From: Poronia punctata
Taxonomy: Eukaryota; Ascomycota; Sordariomycetes; Xylariales; Xylariaceae
Length of the DNA stretch: 64,000 bases
Direction of reading: 5' to 3'
Assembly (NCBI GenBank): GCA_022579005.1
Contig: MU401454.1
Coordinates: 620,001 to 684,000, forward strand
Shown: positions 47,245-59,754 of the stretch, in pieces
Numbering within the stretch: position 1 is the stretch's first letter
How the letters are laid out: every line of letters starts with the position of its first letter
Translations under genes and position numbers: made by a program
The notes under the pieces: generated by a model
What the model was told of the DNA's origin: nothing
Database searches by the model: none
Seen by the model: only the letters and a program-made list of their open reading frames with translations

Positions 47245-49155
47245 GACCGAAGGGGTGATAAATAACCTATCTCGGATGATTAGAACGATTTATTCCAAAG
47301 ACACACGAGTTGAATGGGGACGGGGTCAGACTTATGACGTGGTACTAAATGTATGAAGAGGAGGTGGATAATTCAGGAGAGGAGTTATGTTTGTATTACC
47401 CGCCAGAGGGTCGATTAGGTATGAGAATGTATCAATTGAGAGTTCCCTTTTCCCTCTTTCTCTCTCTCTCGCTCTCTCGCTCGTTCTCTGTGTGCGCGCG
47501 TCTGAGCGACACATTGACAGGTGGAAGATAAGTAGCTAAGAATAGGACTGGAAGAGTGGTTGAATGATTGTGGTTGTGGTTTTGGGTAGGAACCATAAAT
47601 AACCAGGAGTGTAAAGTCCGACGGATTAGTCGGCAGGCGGATGGTACCTAATGTCGTACGGGGATAGCGATGGGGGACAAAGCCTTTTTGGTGACTAGCA
47701 CCGATCCGCGTGTCTACTAATCTTGGGTAAGACATGTTTACCAGTAATAAATAAAGAGAGGTAAGATTGGAAATCAAGGCAAATCCATACATAATTCATG
47801 TCAGGAAGAGTATAGGAAAAAATTTAAAGGAAGTGAGAAGTAATGGAAGAGAGAGTTAACTAAGTAGGTCATTTTGGTAAGTAAAGTAGCCAGCAGTTAG
47901 ATTAGGGGTTAGAGGACAGTTTAGGTAGGTCGGGAACCTACAGCTCGGAGGGCCCGTGGGGGGAAAAAAAGGAGGGATAGGGATAAGGTTTTTATTTTAT
48001 TTTTGTCCCTTTCCTTTAATCTTGTTAGGTTTTGATAGGGGCACGTGTCCGTGTCCGTGTGTGTATGTGTGTGCGTATAGGGATATTTAATTTAATAGGT
48101 GGGGGTAAGGGTAAGGGTAAGGGTAAGGGTAAAGGTTATATAAACATTATAATTGCAAATTTATAATAAGTACCTAAGTATCTAGGTAGGTAGGTAGGTA
48201 GGAGTAACCTTGAGAGTTAAAAAAAACAGAGAGAAAAGGAGGTGTAGGAGGGGGAGGGGGAGAGAGGAGGGATTAACCCAACTCATAAACAAATTATAGG
48301 TAGGGTACAGCCTTGCTCGTAGGTTCACGGGATATATATAGCTGTGTGTATCTGTGTATCTGTGTAGCTGTGTAGCTATGTATCATGTATTTTTTGGATG
48401 GATAGAGGGAGGGGAGCTTTCTACGTGGATAGGAAAGTAAAATCTGGAAAAAAAGGGGGAGGGTAGGATACCTACATAGTTAGGAAAAATATAAGTAGTT
48501 AGAAAAGAAGAAGAAGAAGAAGAAGCAGGAAGGGGTTGTATATGAGGTGTTATAGGTAAGGTAAGGTAAGGTAGGTCGGTGTCTTGTCTAAAATAATTTG
48601 ACGGATGAGGATGTCAAAGGGAAGTAAGTAAGGAGGTAAGGTAATGGGACGCGCAAGCAGATAAGATCAGATTCCTTGCTTTATTGAACATCATAAACAT
48701 GTTTATCGGCCACGTGGGCATAGATAGCCCGGATTAGCAGGGCATGTCCTTGGTATATGAAGGATATTTCGGAACGGGATTTCTTTCTTTGATGAGCATG
48801 TCAATGTACATGTTGTTGTTGTGCGAAGTCTTGTGATTCCTAAATATATCCTAAAAAAATCGTAATTCGTGTTTTTCCCAAGGCGTCGCCGCCCTATCTC
48901 TTTTTGCGTCTGGCGTGTGGTTTATGTTGATTGTTATATGGTCTACCGTGCGTGGAGTATGGAGTATGGAGTATGAAATATCCTTCCTAACGTCTGATAA
49001 TATGTCCTAGTTTCGTGCTTCATATCGGATATCCAATCTGAGGGGTCTGTGCGAGTAGAATTCTGCATAATCCGACAATTGTGATGATTGATCATAGTCG
49101 ACAAGAATGAATAAGGTGAGAAATAAAAGGTAGATGATACCTATTCGTCGAGAAA
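47245..49155. other. Simple-repeat-rich intergenic region
   Basis: Lies between the converging 3' ends of the P450 and deaminase-like genes. It contains a CT-rich tract (47450-47485), GT-rich DNA (48040-48075), GGGTAA repeats (48103-48134), TAGG repeats (48185-48202), TGTGTATC/TGTGTAGC repeats (48335-48380), (AAG)n (48507-48525) and TGGAGTATGGAGTATG repeats (48953-48975). No gene is seen. Confidence 0.6.
48103..48134 (+). repeat. GGGTAA hexanucleotide repeat
   Basis: Five units of GGGTAA plus a degenerate one. The sequence differs from the fungal telomere repeat TTAGGG, so it is not a telomere remnant. The regularly spaced GGG runs could fold into a G-quadruplex. Confidence 0.8.
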
Positions 49156-49866
49156 TCATCGTCCGGCCCAAAACATTGGATTCGTCCCTTGCCGCACGAT
49201 GGCCTCGACAATCTCAGAGTCGGTCATGTTATCCTGTCCATTGAGGGCGTACCACGGTGACTCGATGCCGTCGCCGTAAAGGTAGTACACCTGACCATGC
49301 GCAAGTCCCGTATTCAAGCCCATGCCTATCGCGTTCGGGCTTGTCATCTGGCCGAGCTGGAGCCAGAGATCGCTACGCTCCACGTCGCTTAGGGAACGTG
49401 AAAGATAAAACACTGGTGTGTAGCTCTTGTCGGACCTTGGTGTGAATTTGGCGCGGAAAGAGCCCAAGGTGCGGTCTTGGGGTCTGAGTAGCTTGCCCGA
49501 AAGCGAGAAGTATTCCATACAGCTGCTACATGGCTTCGCCGCTAGCAGCATGGAGTCGATGATTGGGTATGCGCCGGGAGAGTCGAAGGATTGGAAATAC
49601 GTGAGGAGGAGGTTCTCCTCAGCGTGCTGGCCTCCGTGGTTCTGGGTGTGCGATGACGTCCAGATGTCCGTCTCCCCGCCGCCGAAGAGAATGGAAACGC
49701 ACAGGTCCGGATAGATATAGCCGCCAGCTTGGGTACTATGGCGCATATATTGCAGTCGCGAAAGCACATGTCCTAGCTGCCGAGTGCTTAGATTTACCGA
49801 GTTGTTGTTCTTGTCTTTTATGCGGAAGCTCGGTAGCTCGACAAATATGAACTGTGGTTGAGGCAT
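49156..49866 (-). CDS. Stand-alone deaminase-fold protein (cytidine deaminase-like)
   Basis: The cytidine-deaminase fold uses a zinc ion held by one His and two Cys, with a Glu as proton shuttle. This protein has both halves of the site: GGQHAEENLLLTYF (His and catalytic Glu in HAE) and, 30 residues later, KPCSSCMEYF (PCxxC), in the expected order. The rest has no similarity I recognise to known cytidine, guanine or tRNA deaminases. Spacing and the HAEE motif recall the bacterial polymorphic-toxin deaminase superfamily, whose relatives occur in fungi. The frame extends upstream to an ATG at 50022 (52 more residues, basic and low complexity). A TATATAAG sequence directly abuts that ATG (50023-50030) and would be a plausible TATA box for the 49866 start, which I prefer (236 residues). 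Substrate unknown; it could act on a free nucleotide, RNA or DNA. Confidence 0.65.
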   Translation of the reverse strand: MPQPQFIFVELPSFRIKDKNNNSVNLSTRQLGHVLSRLQYMRHSTQAGGYIYPDLCVSILFGGGETDIWTSSHTQNHGGQHAEENLLLTYFQSFDSPGAYPIIDSMLLAAKPCSSCMEYFSLSGKLLRPQDRTLGSFRAKFTPRSDKSYTPVFYLSRSLSDVERSDLWLQLGQMTSPNAIGMGLNTGLAHGQVYYLYGDGIESPWYALNGQDNMTDSEIVEAIVRQGTNPMFWAGR

Positions 49867-50022
49867 GCTGGCTGGGTGAGAACGTGGTCTGCTCTGCGTC
49901 GGAGTTTGTCGGATTCCTTTAGCTTTCCTTATCCCTTGAGTCTTGTGGGCGTTGTAGAAGTACGGTGTCGATGGGTTGTCGTTCTTGGTGTCCTTCTCCC
50001 CTCGGGCGCGAATGCTTTCCAT

Positions 50023-50030
50023 CTTATATA
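50023..50030 (-). promoter_or_regulatory. Candidate TATA box of the deaminase-like gene
   Basis: TATATAAG on the minus strand, about 155 nt upstream of the preferred start codon. It helps decide against the more upstream ATG, which touches it. Confidence 0.35.
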
Positions 50031-53000
50031 GAAACTTGAGGGCGGGAAGGCGACAGTAATTTCGTTCCTGTACAATCTACAACTGCTACAGATAGACGGA
50101 CAGAAAGCGTCTCTACACCTCTCATGGTAGCGATATCTCGCCATCAAAGCCATTATCTGACGTATTGCTCGCACTGAGGCAAAGAGGTCGACGAATGGCT
50201 AGCTATGACCCATCTCTAGGGCTGCTGACTGATTCGTATTCAAACAGCAACATGACCGAAATGAGATGAGTGCAGGAAGCGGATTGAGCTACTGATAGCA
50301 GCCCTGACAAAAACGAGTAAAACAATATTTGAAGAGTGCCTCGGTGTGCCCACATATGTTATGTGACGGACTTGTTAGCATACCAATAGACCTTGACCCG
50401 AGGCCTGTCAGCTATTACCATCAGAAGTTCTGTCACCTCTTTTCGAGTAAAATGGCTACCTAGAGGACTAGAAGTGAGCAAGGCCCCCTGGTAGAATCCA
50501 TGTGCCTAATCCTTGCTGCCTTTATCTAGGTCTTGCCGCAACTTTGACCTATGACGTTCATGTCTCGCGGAGGACTCCAGCTCCTAGGGTGGCATGAGGC
50601 TGAAGGAACCGCGATGCCGGAGCTCTAGGACTGTAGGGCTGCAGGTCCCGCTCCTTCGCACCATCGTGGCTGGGTGACATGGCTTGCCCGATGGAGTGTC
50701 GTACTGTATTATTCCTTCCCGACACATTTTCCCCTTCTGTGATCTTCGTCTCGTCTGTCTATCTCCCACATACGTACTCAACACGCTGTGGTGCGGATAC
50801 GATAAACTAGCGTAGTTGACGCTGCGACAGGGGGCGTTCCACAGGTTATCTAGAAGTAACTTGACAGCTGTCGTTGGCAACGACGATATGTGGACTCCCG
50901 CGGGAAAAGTGGTTCACTACGGAATTGCGCGCAGTGTAACTTGATACCAGCCATAGTAGCCAGCCAAATATCGCTTGTTTGTCCGTCGGCTTCCGTCTGC
51001 GCGCGGCGACCCCGGACGTAGGCTACTTGGAAACACTGTGATCAAGGCACAGGTTGTTGGCGTACTTGTATGGTACTTGCTACTAGTATTGGCCAAACGG
51101 TATCCGACACTTCTTTTCACTCATCTTTCCCACAGTCGACAGGGAGCCATCCTGCACCCGAATCCCATGACGTTGAGGCACCCCAGACCTCGGAGATATA
51201 CCTAAGCTGCAATTCAAGTCTGGACGGCACGTATGCTAAAGCTAAGTGCATCCTAGCCAGCTACAAAGTCTAGTAAGGTATTATTGGGTTAATGCTATGA
51301 TATGACGTCCGGGAGTGAGTAGGCAGCTAAGATGTACCGCTATGGTTCTCGAGGCTGGCGAAAAGTCCGCCTTTTCGAAGATGGCGTTCGTTTAGACGGC
51401 TTCGTATCTCGCGAATGGTGACAGCGGGGACAGGCTGCTATTTGCCTGTTTCAGCGCTCGGTGACCTGGTTTGCGACAGGTCTCAAACTTGCATCTCGGG
51501 CTGTTTACTCGTATTGCCTTTCAAGACTGAAATCTTCAGGACAGCCAGCTAAAAGAGGTATGATTCCTAGACTATACGGGCTAACCTAGGTTTCAATTTA
51601 GTCCAGGTACCAATAATTACGTCGGCAGTAGAGATGACAGGCAGCCCCTGTATTACCACGTGGGTGTCTGGGTACTAGACAGGTACTCGTAGGCTAAGCG
51701 CATTAGCTTAGATCAGCCCAGAGCAAAGACTGTTCAGGACGTACCTAATTAAAAGGTTTGGCTGACAGGTTGCCTGAGTACTCGTAAGTATTCAGGCAGA
51801 GGTCTCTCGCTTTGTCGTACTATCTATTCTCTGCCGCGGGCTAGCCTTGTTGTAAGACATGGGATCTCTCGGTAAGCTGCTTTGGTTCAATCGTGATTTG
51901 TAGGCCCTACAGGCCCCTACTCGTAGTCTACAGTACGTGTTCCTTTGGTTACAGTATTGTACCTACGAAGAAGTCGAGGGTGGGGGAAAATGGTCCGCTA
52001 GAAAGCACCACGAATTCTCACCCCATACGTTTTACTAGCCAGCTCTACACGCTAATCCCTAACCGGACAGGCTCGTAAATCGTCAACGACTTTCTAATCA
52101 TACGAGTACAAATCTTGCCTTAGAAACAGATTTACTCTCCCTTTCAGAAAAAGAATAAAGCTTGTTTACCACGTGCCTTCGCAGGCAGGGCATGATTGTT
52201 GCAAACGCTCTTTAGAGAACCTCTCTAGAGTGTCGAGCTACTTTAGCTAGTGAAACGTGGGAGCTGGGAATTTGTGGTCGTGTTGCCTGGATTCTGGATT
52301 CTGGAAAGCTAAGGTAGAGTTGCCAACATATTCGAGACAAAATCAGAGTCTGCCCTGCCAAGAGAACTTGCACTGCCCATTCAGTTTTTGTCCTCTCGCC
52401 GATGCTTAGTGACAAAACAACACAGTAAGATTACCTTGCACGTATGTATTGTCGTAAGAATGATAGCCAAATAGCCCCTGCCCGAATGTAGACCTCCATG
52501 TTTCTTTTCATAGCATATTGCCGAACTGTACGAGGTAGGTAGAGCTGCAGGACTTTGGAGCGCGATAGTGGCGGCGGTTTTGTGAAACTTTACGCTTTTA
52601 CGCGCAAGAGAATTAAAAGTAGTCGGTTGTCGTATTCACTCATTGTTCTCCAAATGTCTTCGATTAATGCGTAACGAGCTGAGTCTTTTTTGCCCTTGCA
52701 ATTCAGTTCTTACCAAGGTTTATTATTTATATTTTCGGTAACCCTGTTTGGAATACCATCATTTTTCCTATTCTAAACCTTGAGTTAGCTAGGTGTGAAA
52801 TACACGACTTAATGGGACTGCTCTAGTAGAGCGCAGACATGTGACTACTCTTGGACATGTTTATAACTAAACATGCACCTTTTCCTATAAACGAGCAATA
52901 CAAGAGATAAAGGAAGGCAGGCCCTAGGTATTGAGAGGTAATGATGATTTGCCATATCCCATGTGTAGGGCAAGCACGGAAGACGATGTTGCATTGTTCC

Positions 53001-53520
53001 TTCTGTACTGAGTGAGTAGAACCCATTTTACCATTTTTACTGACGTGCGTAGATGACTGCCAACGGCGTCGCATTGGGCTGGCTGAGGCCACCAGGAGTT
53101 TGATACCCGCCGCGAACGGACTGGGCAGCAATGCAAAAGTAAATATATGTGCAGATGATGTGTTCGGCTAGGCATAGGTTAGAACCTTCATTCCCAATAT
53201 GTATACTGTTGCTGATTCTGTAGTATCATAGGTCGCTATGCCCAAGGGTTCACATGGAAGATCTCTCCAATAGTCTTTTTCTCCCACAGGTCTAGACCGT
53301 CTAGGTTAGGTATGCCGTATGCCATCCTCCTCTATTCGTATGATTGCATTCAGCCCGGACACAAACACGACCCTGGATTCTTGGCATCACCCCGCGACCC
53401 CGACTTTGCTCACCGCATCCGGGACTGCCGTCGATCATGTTGGGCTCATACCCTATATAGTCGCCGGCCCTGAAGTCTTCGTGTCGGCAAATAGGCTCAG
53501 GATTAAAGCAGTCTTGCAAT
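50031..53520. other. Intergenic region between divergent deaminase-like and MFS genes
   Basis: 3.5 kb without a recognisable gene. TACTCGTA/TACGAGTA octamers lie at 51684, 51779, 51918 and 52101. The frames found are short, overlapping and motif-free. Confidence 0.45.
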
Positions 53521-54925
53521 ATGACGGACAAGGACGGCGTTAGCGTCCACGCCACAGCAGCAGCCACTGAGACTCAGAGTGCACATGCCCGGGAAGGCAA
53601 GCAGAGTCAAAGTCGAAGCAGCAGTATAGTGGATGTTGATGGCAAAAAAGCTCATGGTACTCATGAATCCCGTGATTGTCCTGGATCCAAGATTGACGAC
53701 GTCGCCGCAAGACGTCTACGATGGAAGATAGACCGAAACCTTTATCCGATCCTCTTTGTCGTCTATTGCCTTGCTTTCCTAGACCGAATCAACATCAGCA
53801 ATGCTCGCATTCAAGGGTTGACGGAGGATCTCAATCTATATGGTAATAGGTTCAACATTGCTCTCCTGGTAAGTTACCTACTTAAGTAGCTTTTACTTCT
53901 GTCTACGATGTATTCATAGCCTTGATAACTTCGTGTCTCGCCCTAAACTCACGAGTCTACCATGTTTGTTGTGTCTCTAATTCTTTTGGCGGCTCTCTGA
54001 AGAAACATCTCAAATAGCTTGTTAAATTTCCGGTTTAGGTCTATTTCGTTCCTTACATCCTCCTTGAAGTCCCGAGCAATATGCTCATCAGGAAAGTTCG
54101 CCCTCGTAAGTACCAACGTTCCAAAACTATAGGCCTGCACAACCAACCTATCTACTCCTACCTTTTCGATGAACGCTACATAGCTCTTGTCATCTTCGCG
54201 GCCTGCGACGAATTATCCCACTCGCATGAGAAGACCAGTAACTGATATACGGCTTTACAACGGATTAGCATTGTACCTTTCGGCTCTCATGGCCGCGTGG
54301 GGGGTTGTGAATATGTGTATGGGCTTCGTCAGTACCTTTGGCCAACTCGTAGCTCTCCGTTTCCTCCTTGGCGTACTCGAGGCCGGCGTCATGCCTGGCA
54401 TCATCTACCTTACCTCGGCGTACTACAGGCGCCACGATTTCCAGGTCCGGATGAGCTCTTTCTTCTGCGCTACAGTCGTGGCTGGCGCCTTTGGAGGTGT
54501 AGGTGCTAACCCTACTATACCCTTCACGTCTTCGTCGTTAGCGATCCGCTGCCTTTTAATATCACTGACAATGTTTGCCTTTTTACGTATTATAGTTGCT
54601 AGCTTATGCCATCGCTGATCTGGATTACCACCGCGGCATCCGTGCGTGGCGCTGGATATTTATTGTCGAGGGGGCTATCACCGCCTTTGTATCCATCATA
54701 GCCGTTTTCCTTATTGCGGACTATCCTGAGCAGTGCCGATTCTTGACGGCAGAAGAGAAGGCTCTGCTTGCCCAAATACTTGCCCAAGACGGCCAAAAGG
54801 AAGCCCAAATGGACATCTTGGACAAGAAGGCGTATAAAAGAATATTCTCCGACTGGAAGATTTGGCTGGCATCCCTGACATATCTGGGTATCTGTTACAC
54901 GGGACGTTCAGGTGATAGGACCTAG
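53521..54925 (+). pseudogene. MFS transporter (Dal5/allantoate permease-like), 3'-truncated
   Basis: Proton-coupled anion transporters of this family carry allantoate, vitamins or carboxylates through 12 transmembrane helices. Exons 53521-53868, 54039-54105, 54269-54498 and 54596-54925 join in frame: FLDRINISNARIQGL, VYFVPYILLEVPSNML, LVALRFLLGVLEAGVMPG, GAFGGLLAYAIADLD, AWRWIFIVEG. The reading stays good until YLGICYTG near 54903, then turns into RSGDRT and a stop. Relatives continue at this point with TM7-12, so only about 324 of an expected ~500 residues remain and the second half is missing. The break lies within 250 bp of the AT-rich degraded block, so insertion or rearrangement involving a transposon probably removed the 3' end. 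The 5' half shows no stops, so it could still be transcribed, but a working carrier is unlikely. Confidence 0.8.
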
Positions 54926-55140
54926 CCAATTAGAAGGCTACAGGTGTTGGAGACAGCCCCCTTAGATAAAGGGGTTGGATAGGATTAACCTGTTGGTTCT
55001 ATGTTGCATGCACTTGTAGATACGAGGTGCGGACTCCCTCTGCACAAAGAAAATAAAGACTGCCGATCTCTAGCTAGGGATAAGAATAAATAGACCTGTA
55101 TTCCCTTAAGGGCTTAGAAAGGGACTTTTTCCTTATAAAC
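54926..55140. other. Transition segment between truncated MFS gene and AT-rich block
   Basis: Base composition is still balanced here. A TGTTGGAGACAG sequence at 54945 resembles the start of some LTRs (TGTTGG), but I find no matching CA end, direct target duplication or second copy in the window. The region could be a fragment of an element that escaped RIP or unrelated DNA. Confidence 0.3.
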
Positions 55141-56582
55141 CCTTTTAGCCTATATAAAATTATTAAATTAAATTAAAGCTATTCCTACTTTTAAGTTGCT
55201 ATATTAAGCCCTTTATTATAAATAATTCTATATTTTTTATAAAGAAAAACTTTAACTTACCTAGCCTAAGTTATAAAACTTTAGTTTTTTATTTTACTTA
55301 TTATTTATATTTTTAAAATTTCCTACTAAAACTATTGCTAATAACGCTTTTTTTTTTTTAACTTTAGTTACTAGCAGTAATAATAGCATTAAGTTAGTTA
55401 GTTAAAATAAAATAGATTGATTTTAAGATCTAGGATAGCTGTTAGTAGCTAGAGCTACTTTATAAAGATGCTTAAAGCACTAGTTAGCAATTATATAACT
55501 ATAGGTTATATAACTAGAAATTTTTTAAATTGTTTAAATATACTATATTAGTTTGCTCCTTTTAAATAAACAAAATAAAAAACGTCCTTATTTTTTTATT
55601 AATAAATAATGCAAAGCTGTTTTATATTTTCTATTAAATATTTTTTATAAGTAATATTAAGCTATGTTTTGCAAATGTTACTTGCAAATATTGTTACTTG
55701 TAAATATTGTTTTTATCTTATGTTTATATAAATTAACGCATATATAAATAACTTATATTTTCTAGCTTTGTATTGTATATTATTTGCTAAAAAATAATAA
55801 TAAGCTTGTATTATTAGCGTTGTTATTTTAAATTATAATTGTTTTTTAAACTGTTATTTATTGCTTTACTTTTTTGCTTTTATTTAAGTTTGTATCTTAT
55901 TTAGCATTATTTTTTTGCTAGCTTACAATGTTTTTATAGTTTTTGTTTTAAAACTTAAAGCTGTTAATTTCTTAGCGTATTTTTTAAACGTTTGCTTATA
56001 GTTATATTATAATAGTTTATATATTGTTAATTTTCTATTACAACTTTTTAATTTAATACTTAGTCTTTTATTTAAACAATTTAAAAACTATAAATGCTTA
56101 GTTAATAATTGCTATTTTTGCTATTTGCATTGCTATATTTTTAACGCATATAGCAAAGATTATATTTTGTATTATGTTTACTACTTAAGTTTATATTAGT
56201 TTGCTGCAAATAGCTTTTTTAAGTTTATATTTAATTTTTTTGTTTACTAGCATGTAAACATAGTTATAGTATTTTTTAAAGCTAGGTTTAATGTTTTTTA
56301 GTATTTTATTAAGTATTTTTTATTTTTTAAAATTATTAAGTTTTTTTTTAAAAATGCTGCTAAGCTTGTTTAATTTATATAATACTAACAAAGTTTTAAA
56401 TTTGTTTATTAATTTAGTAAATAAATTATTATAGTTTTTAAGTTTATTTAGTTTTTTAAGTTGTTATCTTTGTATATTTAGCTTATTTTATAATTTATTT
56501 TTTATATATTTTTTTTTAAACGCTTTAAAAAATGTTGTTTTTATAGTATTTGTTAGCATTGTTATACTAGGCGTTGTTTAGT

Positions 56583-56750
56583 TAGCTATTATCTATATAA
56601 CTTTAAGTGCTAGGTTTAATAATAATAGCATTGTTATATTAGCTATTACTTATATAACCTTTAATGCTAGCTTTAATAACGATAGCATTATTATATTAGT
56701 TATTATTTATATAACCTTAGTTGCTAGCTTTAATAGCAACAAAATATTGT
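56583..56750. repeat. Three tandem 57-bp units in the AT-rich block
   Basis: Units start near 56583, 56640 and 56697, each beginning TAG(C/T)TATTA and sharing TATATAAC and GCTAG(C/G)TTTAATA. The period of 57 is a multiple of three, so the repeats may once have been coding. They differ mainly by transitions. Confidence 0.6.
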
Positions 56751-58699
56751 TTATTATTTATAAAATTGTTATTAATAATAACTTTAGATTTATAGGTAAT
56801 AAATACTATAGTTTGTTTTATATAGATATATTTGCTATTTATAAGTTTAACGCTTTTAATTATAATTAAAATGTTAATAAATTTAAGCGTAAGGTTTTTG
56901 TTAACTTAAGGATTAATATTAATATATTAGTTAGTATTGTTATTTTTAGTAATATTTCTTTATATTTAAGTTTTTATTTATTAGCTTACTATTTTTAATA
57001 TTATAATACTTATTTTTATATAAGATTATAAAGTAACTAAATAAGTGCTGTATTTTATAATATTTGTAAAATTACTATTAGCATAGTACTTATGCTAAGT
57101 TAAGTATTTTTTATAATTTTAAAGGCTTTAAGTTTTTTTAGTTCTATTTTATTAACAATAATTTATACGTTGTTTGCTTAATTTTTGGCGTTGTTAGCAC
57201 GTTTAACTATATAAAGTAGTTTTTTAGTTATTATTTATAGCTAGTTATTAAATAGTTTGCTTTTTAGTTTGCATTATATTAAATATAATATAACAATTTC
57301 CGGTTATATTTATAGTTTTAGTGCTATATTTTTAAAAATATTCTGCTAGTATAAAAGTATAGTTTAATAAACGTTATATTTTATCTTATTAATACTATAT
57401 TAGTTAAGTAAACATAATTAGCGCTAAGTTTTATTGTTATTTGCTACTTTTAATATATTAAAAAATAGCTTATATAGGTGTTTAGTATTGTTATATGTTA
57501 TATTGTACTGTTTTTATTATTAAAGCATAACTTATAAAAGTTTTGTTTATAAAAAGTTGTTATTAAAAAACATAATTATGTTTATTTAAATAAGTAATAA
57601 CAAAGTATATAATTAAAATAAAAGTAAATAATTAAAAAAAAAGAAAACGTTAAATAGCACTTTATTATATTAGACGCTTAGTGCTATTGTTTAAGGTTGT
57701 AAAAAAAAAAAAAAAATAGCTAAAAATATAAAAAAAAAAAAATGTTAGTATTTATAAAAAGTGTTATATTTAATATAAAAAAAAGCACGTTTAGTTAGTA
57801 GTAAGTAACTATACTTATATATTTATTTTAAGTATAATTTATACTAGCTTTTATTTATTTAATTATAAGTATAGTAGCAATTTAAATATATTTTTAGTAA
57901 GTTTGTTTGTTGCTTTGCTTTTTAGCTTATTAAGTAATAATAGGTATATTATATTATATTAATAAATTAGCTTAAAGGCATTTTATATAAGGATTTTTTT
58001 TAAGTACTATATATTATATATAAGTAAATACTTTTTTTATTTAATTAAATATTTTAGTATAGTTTTTTAGCCGGCTTTTAAAATTTGTTGTTTAAAAAGT
58101 TAGTTTATTTTAAATAACTTTTATTGTTTATTATTTCTATTTATATATACTTGCTTTAGTTCTAGCTTATGTTAAGAGTATAAGTTAGTTTTTTTAAGCG
58201 CTAAATATAAGTATATAATTAATATTACTTAATAAATTTTTTAGTATTTAAAAAAATTTAGTTTATAAGCTAAATTATTAACTTTTTTAAGTACTATAAA
58301 AAGTTTAACTTTTTATTATAACTATTTTTAGTATAGTTTGCTTAGTAAATTATATTTTTTATATAGTTTTAAGTATACTTTGTTTTTTATATTATATTTT
58401 TAATATTATTTAGTTTTGTTATATTTAATTTTTATATTAGCTATAGCAAAGTTTATAGCAATTTAAGCTTTTTTTTAATATAGCTATTTAGCAAGCTTAT
58501 AATTAATTACGTTTTATAAAACGTTTATAATAAAAATTAGATCTTATAGCTTAAATCCTAGTACTACTTTGTTAAAGAAGCATTTAATAGTTTTTTAATA
58601 AGCGTTATTTAGTATATGTTAAAAAAGTATAATAATAAAAATTTATAAAATATTTAATGCTATATAATAATAGCAAATAGTAATTTTAATATTTTAGTT

Positions 58700-59050
58700 T
58701 TTTTTTTTAAACTATTTATTAGTTTGTAAATAATATGCTGTAAATTTAAATAACTTAGTAATTATTTTAGCAAATAAGGTTTTTTAAAGTTATAAAATAA
58801 ATTTTAAATCTTTATTTAAAATTATACGTAATAATATTTTCTATTTATAAAGTATTAATATTTTAATAATAACTAGGCCTTATTTAGCAGTTGTATACTT
58901 AATGTTTTTTAGTATAAAGATTGTTTTTTTGCTAAATTTGCAAATAATAGTAAGTAAACAATTATATATGCTATAGCTAAGTATTTGCTAAAAAGTTTTT
59001 TATAATAATACTGTTAGCATTTTTATAATAAAGTTTATAGTAATTATATA
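58700..59050 (-). pseudogene. Remnant of retroviral-type integrase core
   Basis: Minus-strand translation contains RIILNKDLKF, matching the second-Asp motif of gypsy integrases (RVILSDRDxKF) after transitions, followed by a Trp/Phe-rich helix pattern. Many stops interrupt it. Confidence 0.6.
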
Positions 59051-59094
59051 ATATAAAATATTAAAGGTTGCTATTAGTTTTATTAATTTAAAAA

Positions 59095-59240
59095 GCTTGC
59101 TTTTATTTATTTTATTAATAAAATATTGTAAATAGTATACTAAATATTGTTAAATATGCTTTATAAGGTTATATATATAATATTTTTATAGTATATTTGT
59201 TATTTAATAAAACTTAAAATAATAAGCGTTATTATATGCT
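59095..59240 (-). pseudogene. Remnant of integrase zinc-binding domain
   Basis: Minus-strand reading AYNNAYYFKF...KYYIYNLIKHI.QYL fits the H-H...C-C integrase N-terminus of fungal gypsy elements once His-to-Tyr and Arg-to-stop transitions are allowed. The zinc ligands are lost. Confidence 0.5.
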
Positions 59241-59754
59241 TTTTGTAGTAGGTTTTATATGTAATTTTTAAAAATAACTAGTTATTTTAGTGCCTTATAT
59301 AAAGTATAATATAAAAAGCTATTTAGTATTTTTTAAAATTTAAATTTTAGTTTAGTATTTAAACTAATAGCTTTTAGTATTTTAGTAGTTTGTTTGTTTT
59401 TTTAATATATATTAATTAGTTTTGTTTAAAAAAAATTTATTAGCTAAATATTATATATTAAGTATACGTATTTAAATATAATATTATTTAGTATATTAAT
59501 ATTTTTGTTAGCTTTTTTATTATTATTTTTGTTTAGTGTTATAAGTAAGCATAATAGTGCGTTAAGCACTAAATTTACTTTGCTTAGTATATAACAAACG
59601 TTAAGTTTATATTGTTTTATATATATTAAAGCTTATACTAAATAGGGATTTATTTTAACTACGTTTATTATTATAAAGTTCTTTTAGTTAATAATGCTTT
59701 TTATAGCTTTATAATTAATTAAAATAATAATAAAGTATTTATAAAATTGTAATT

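Noticed and set aside
48103..48134. Internal telomere repeat
   Set aside because: The unit is TAAGGG, not the TTAGGG of filamentous fungi.
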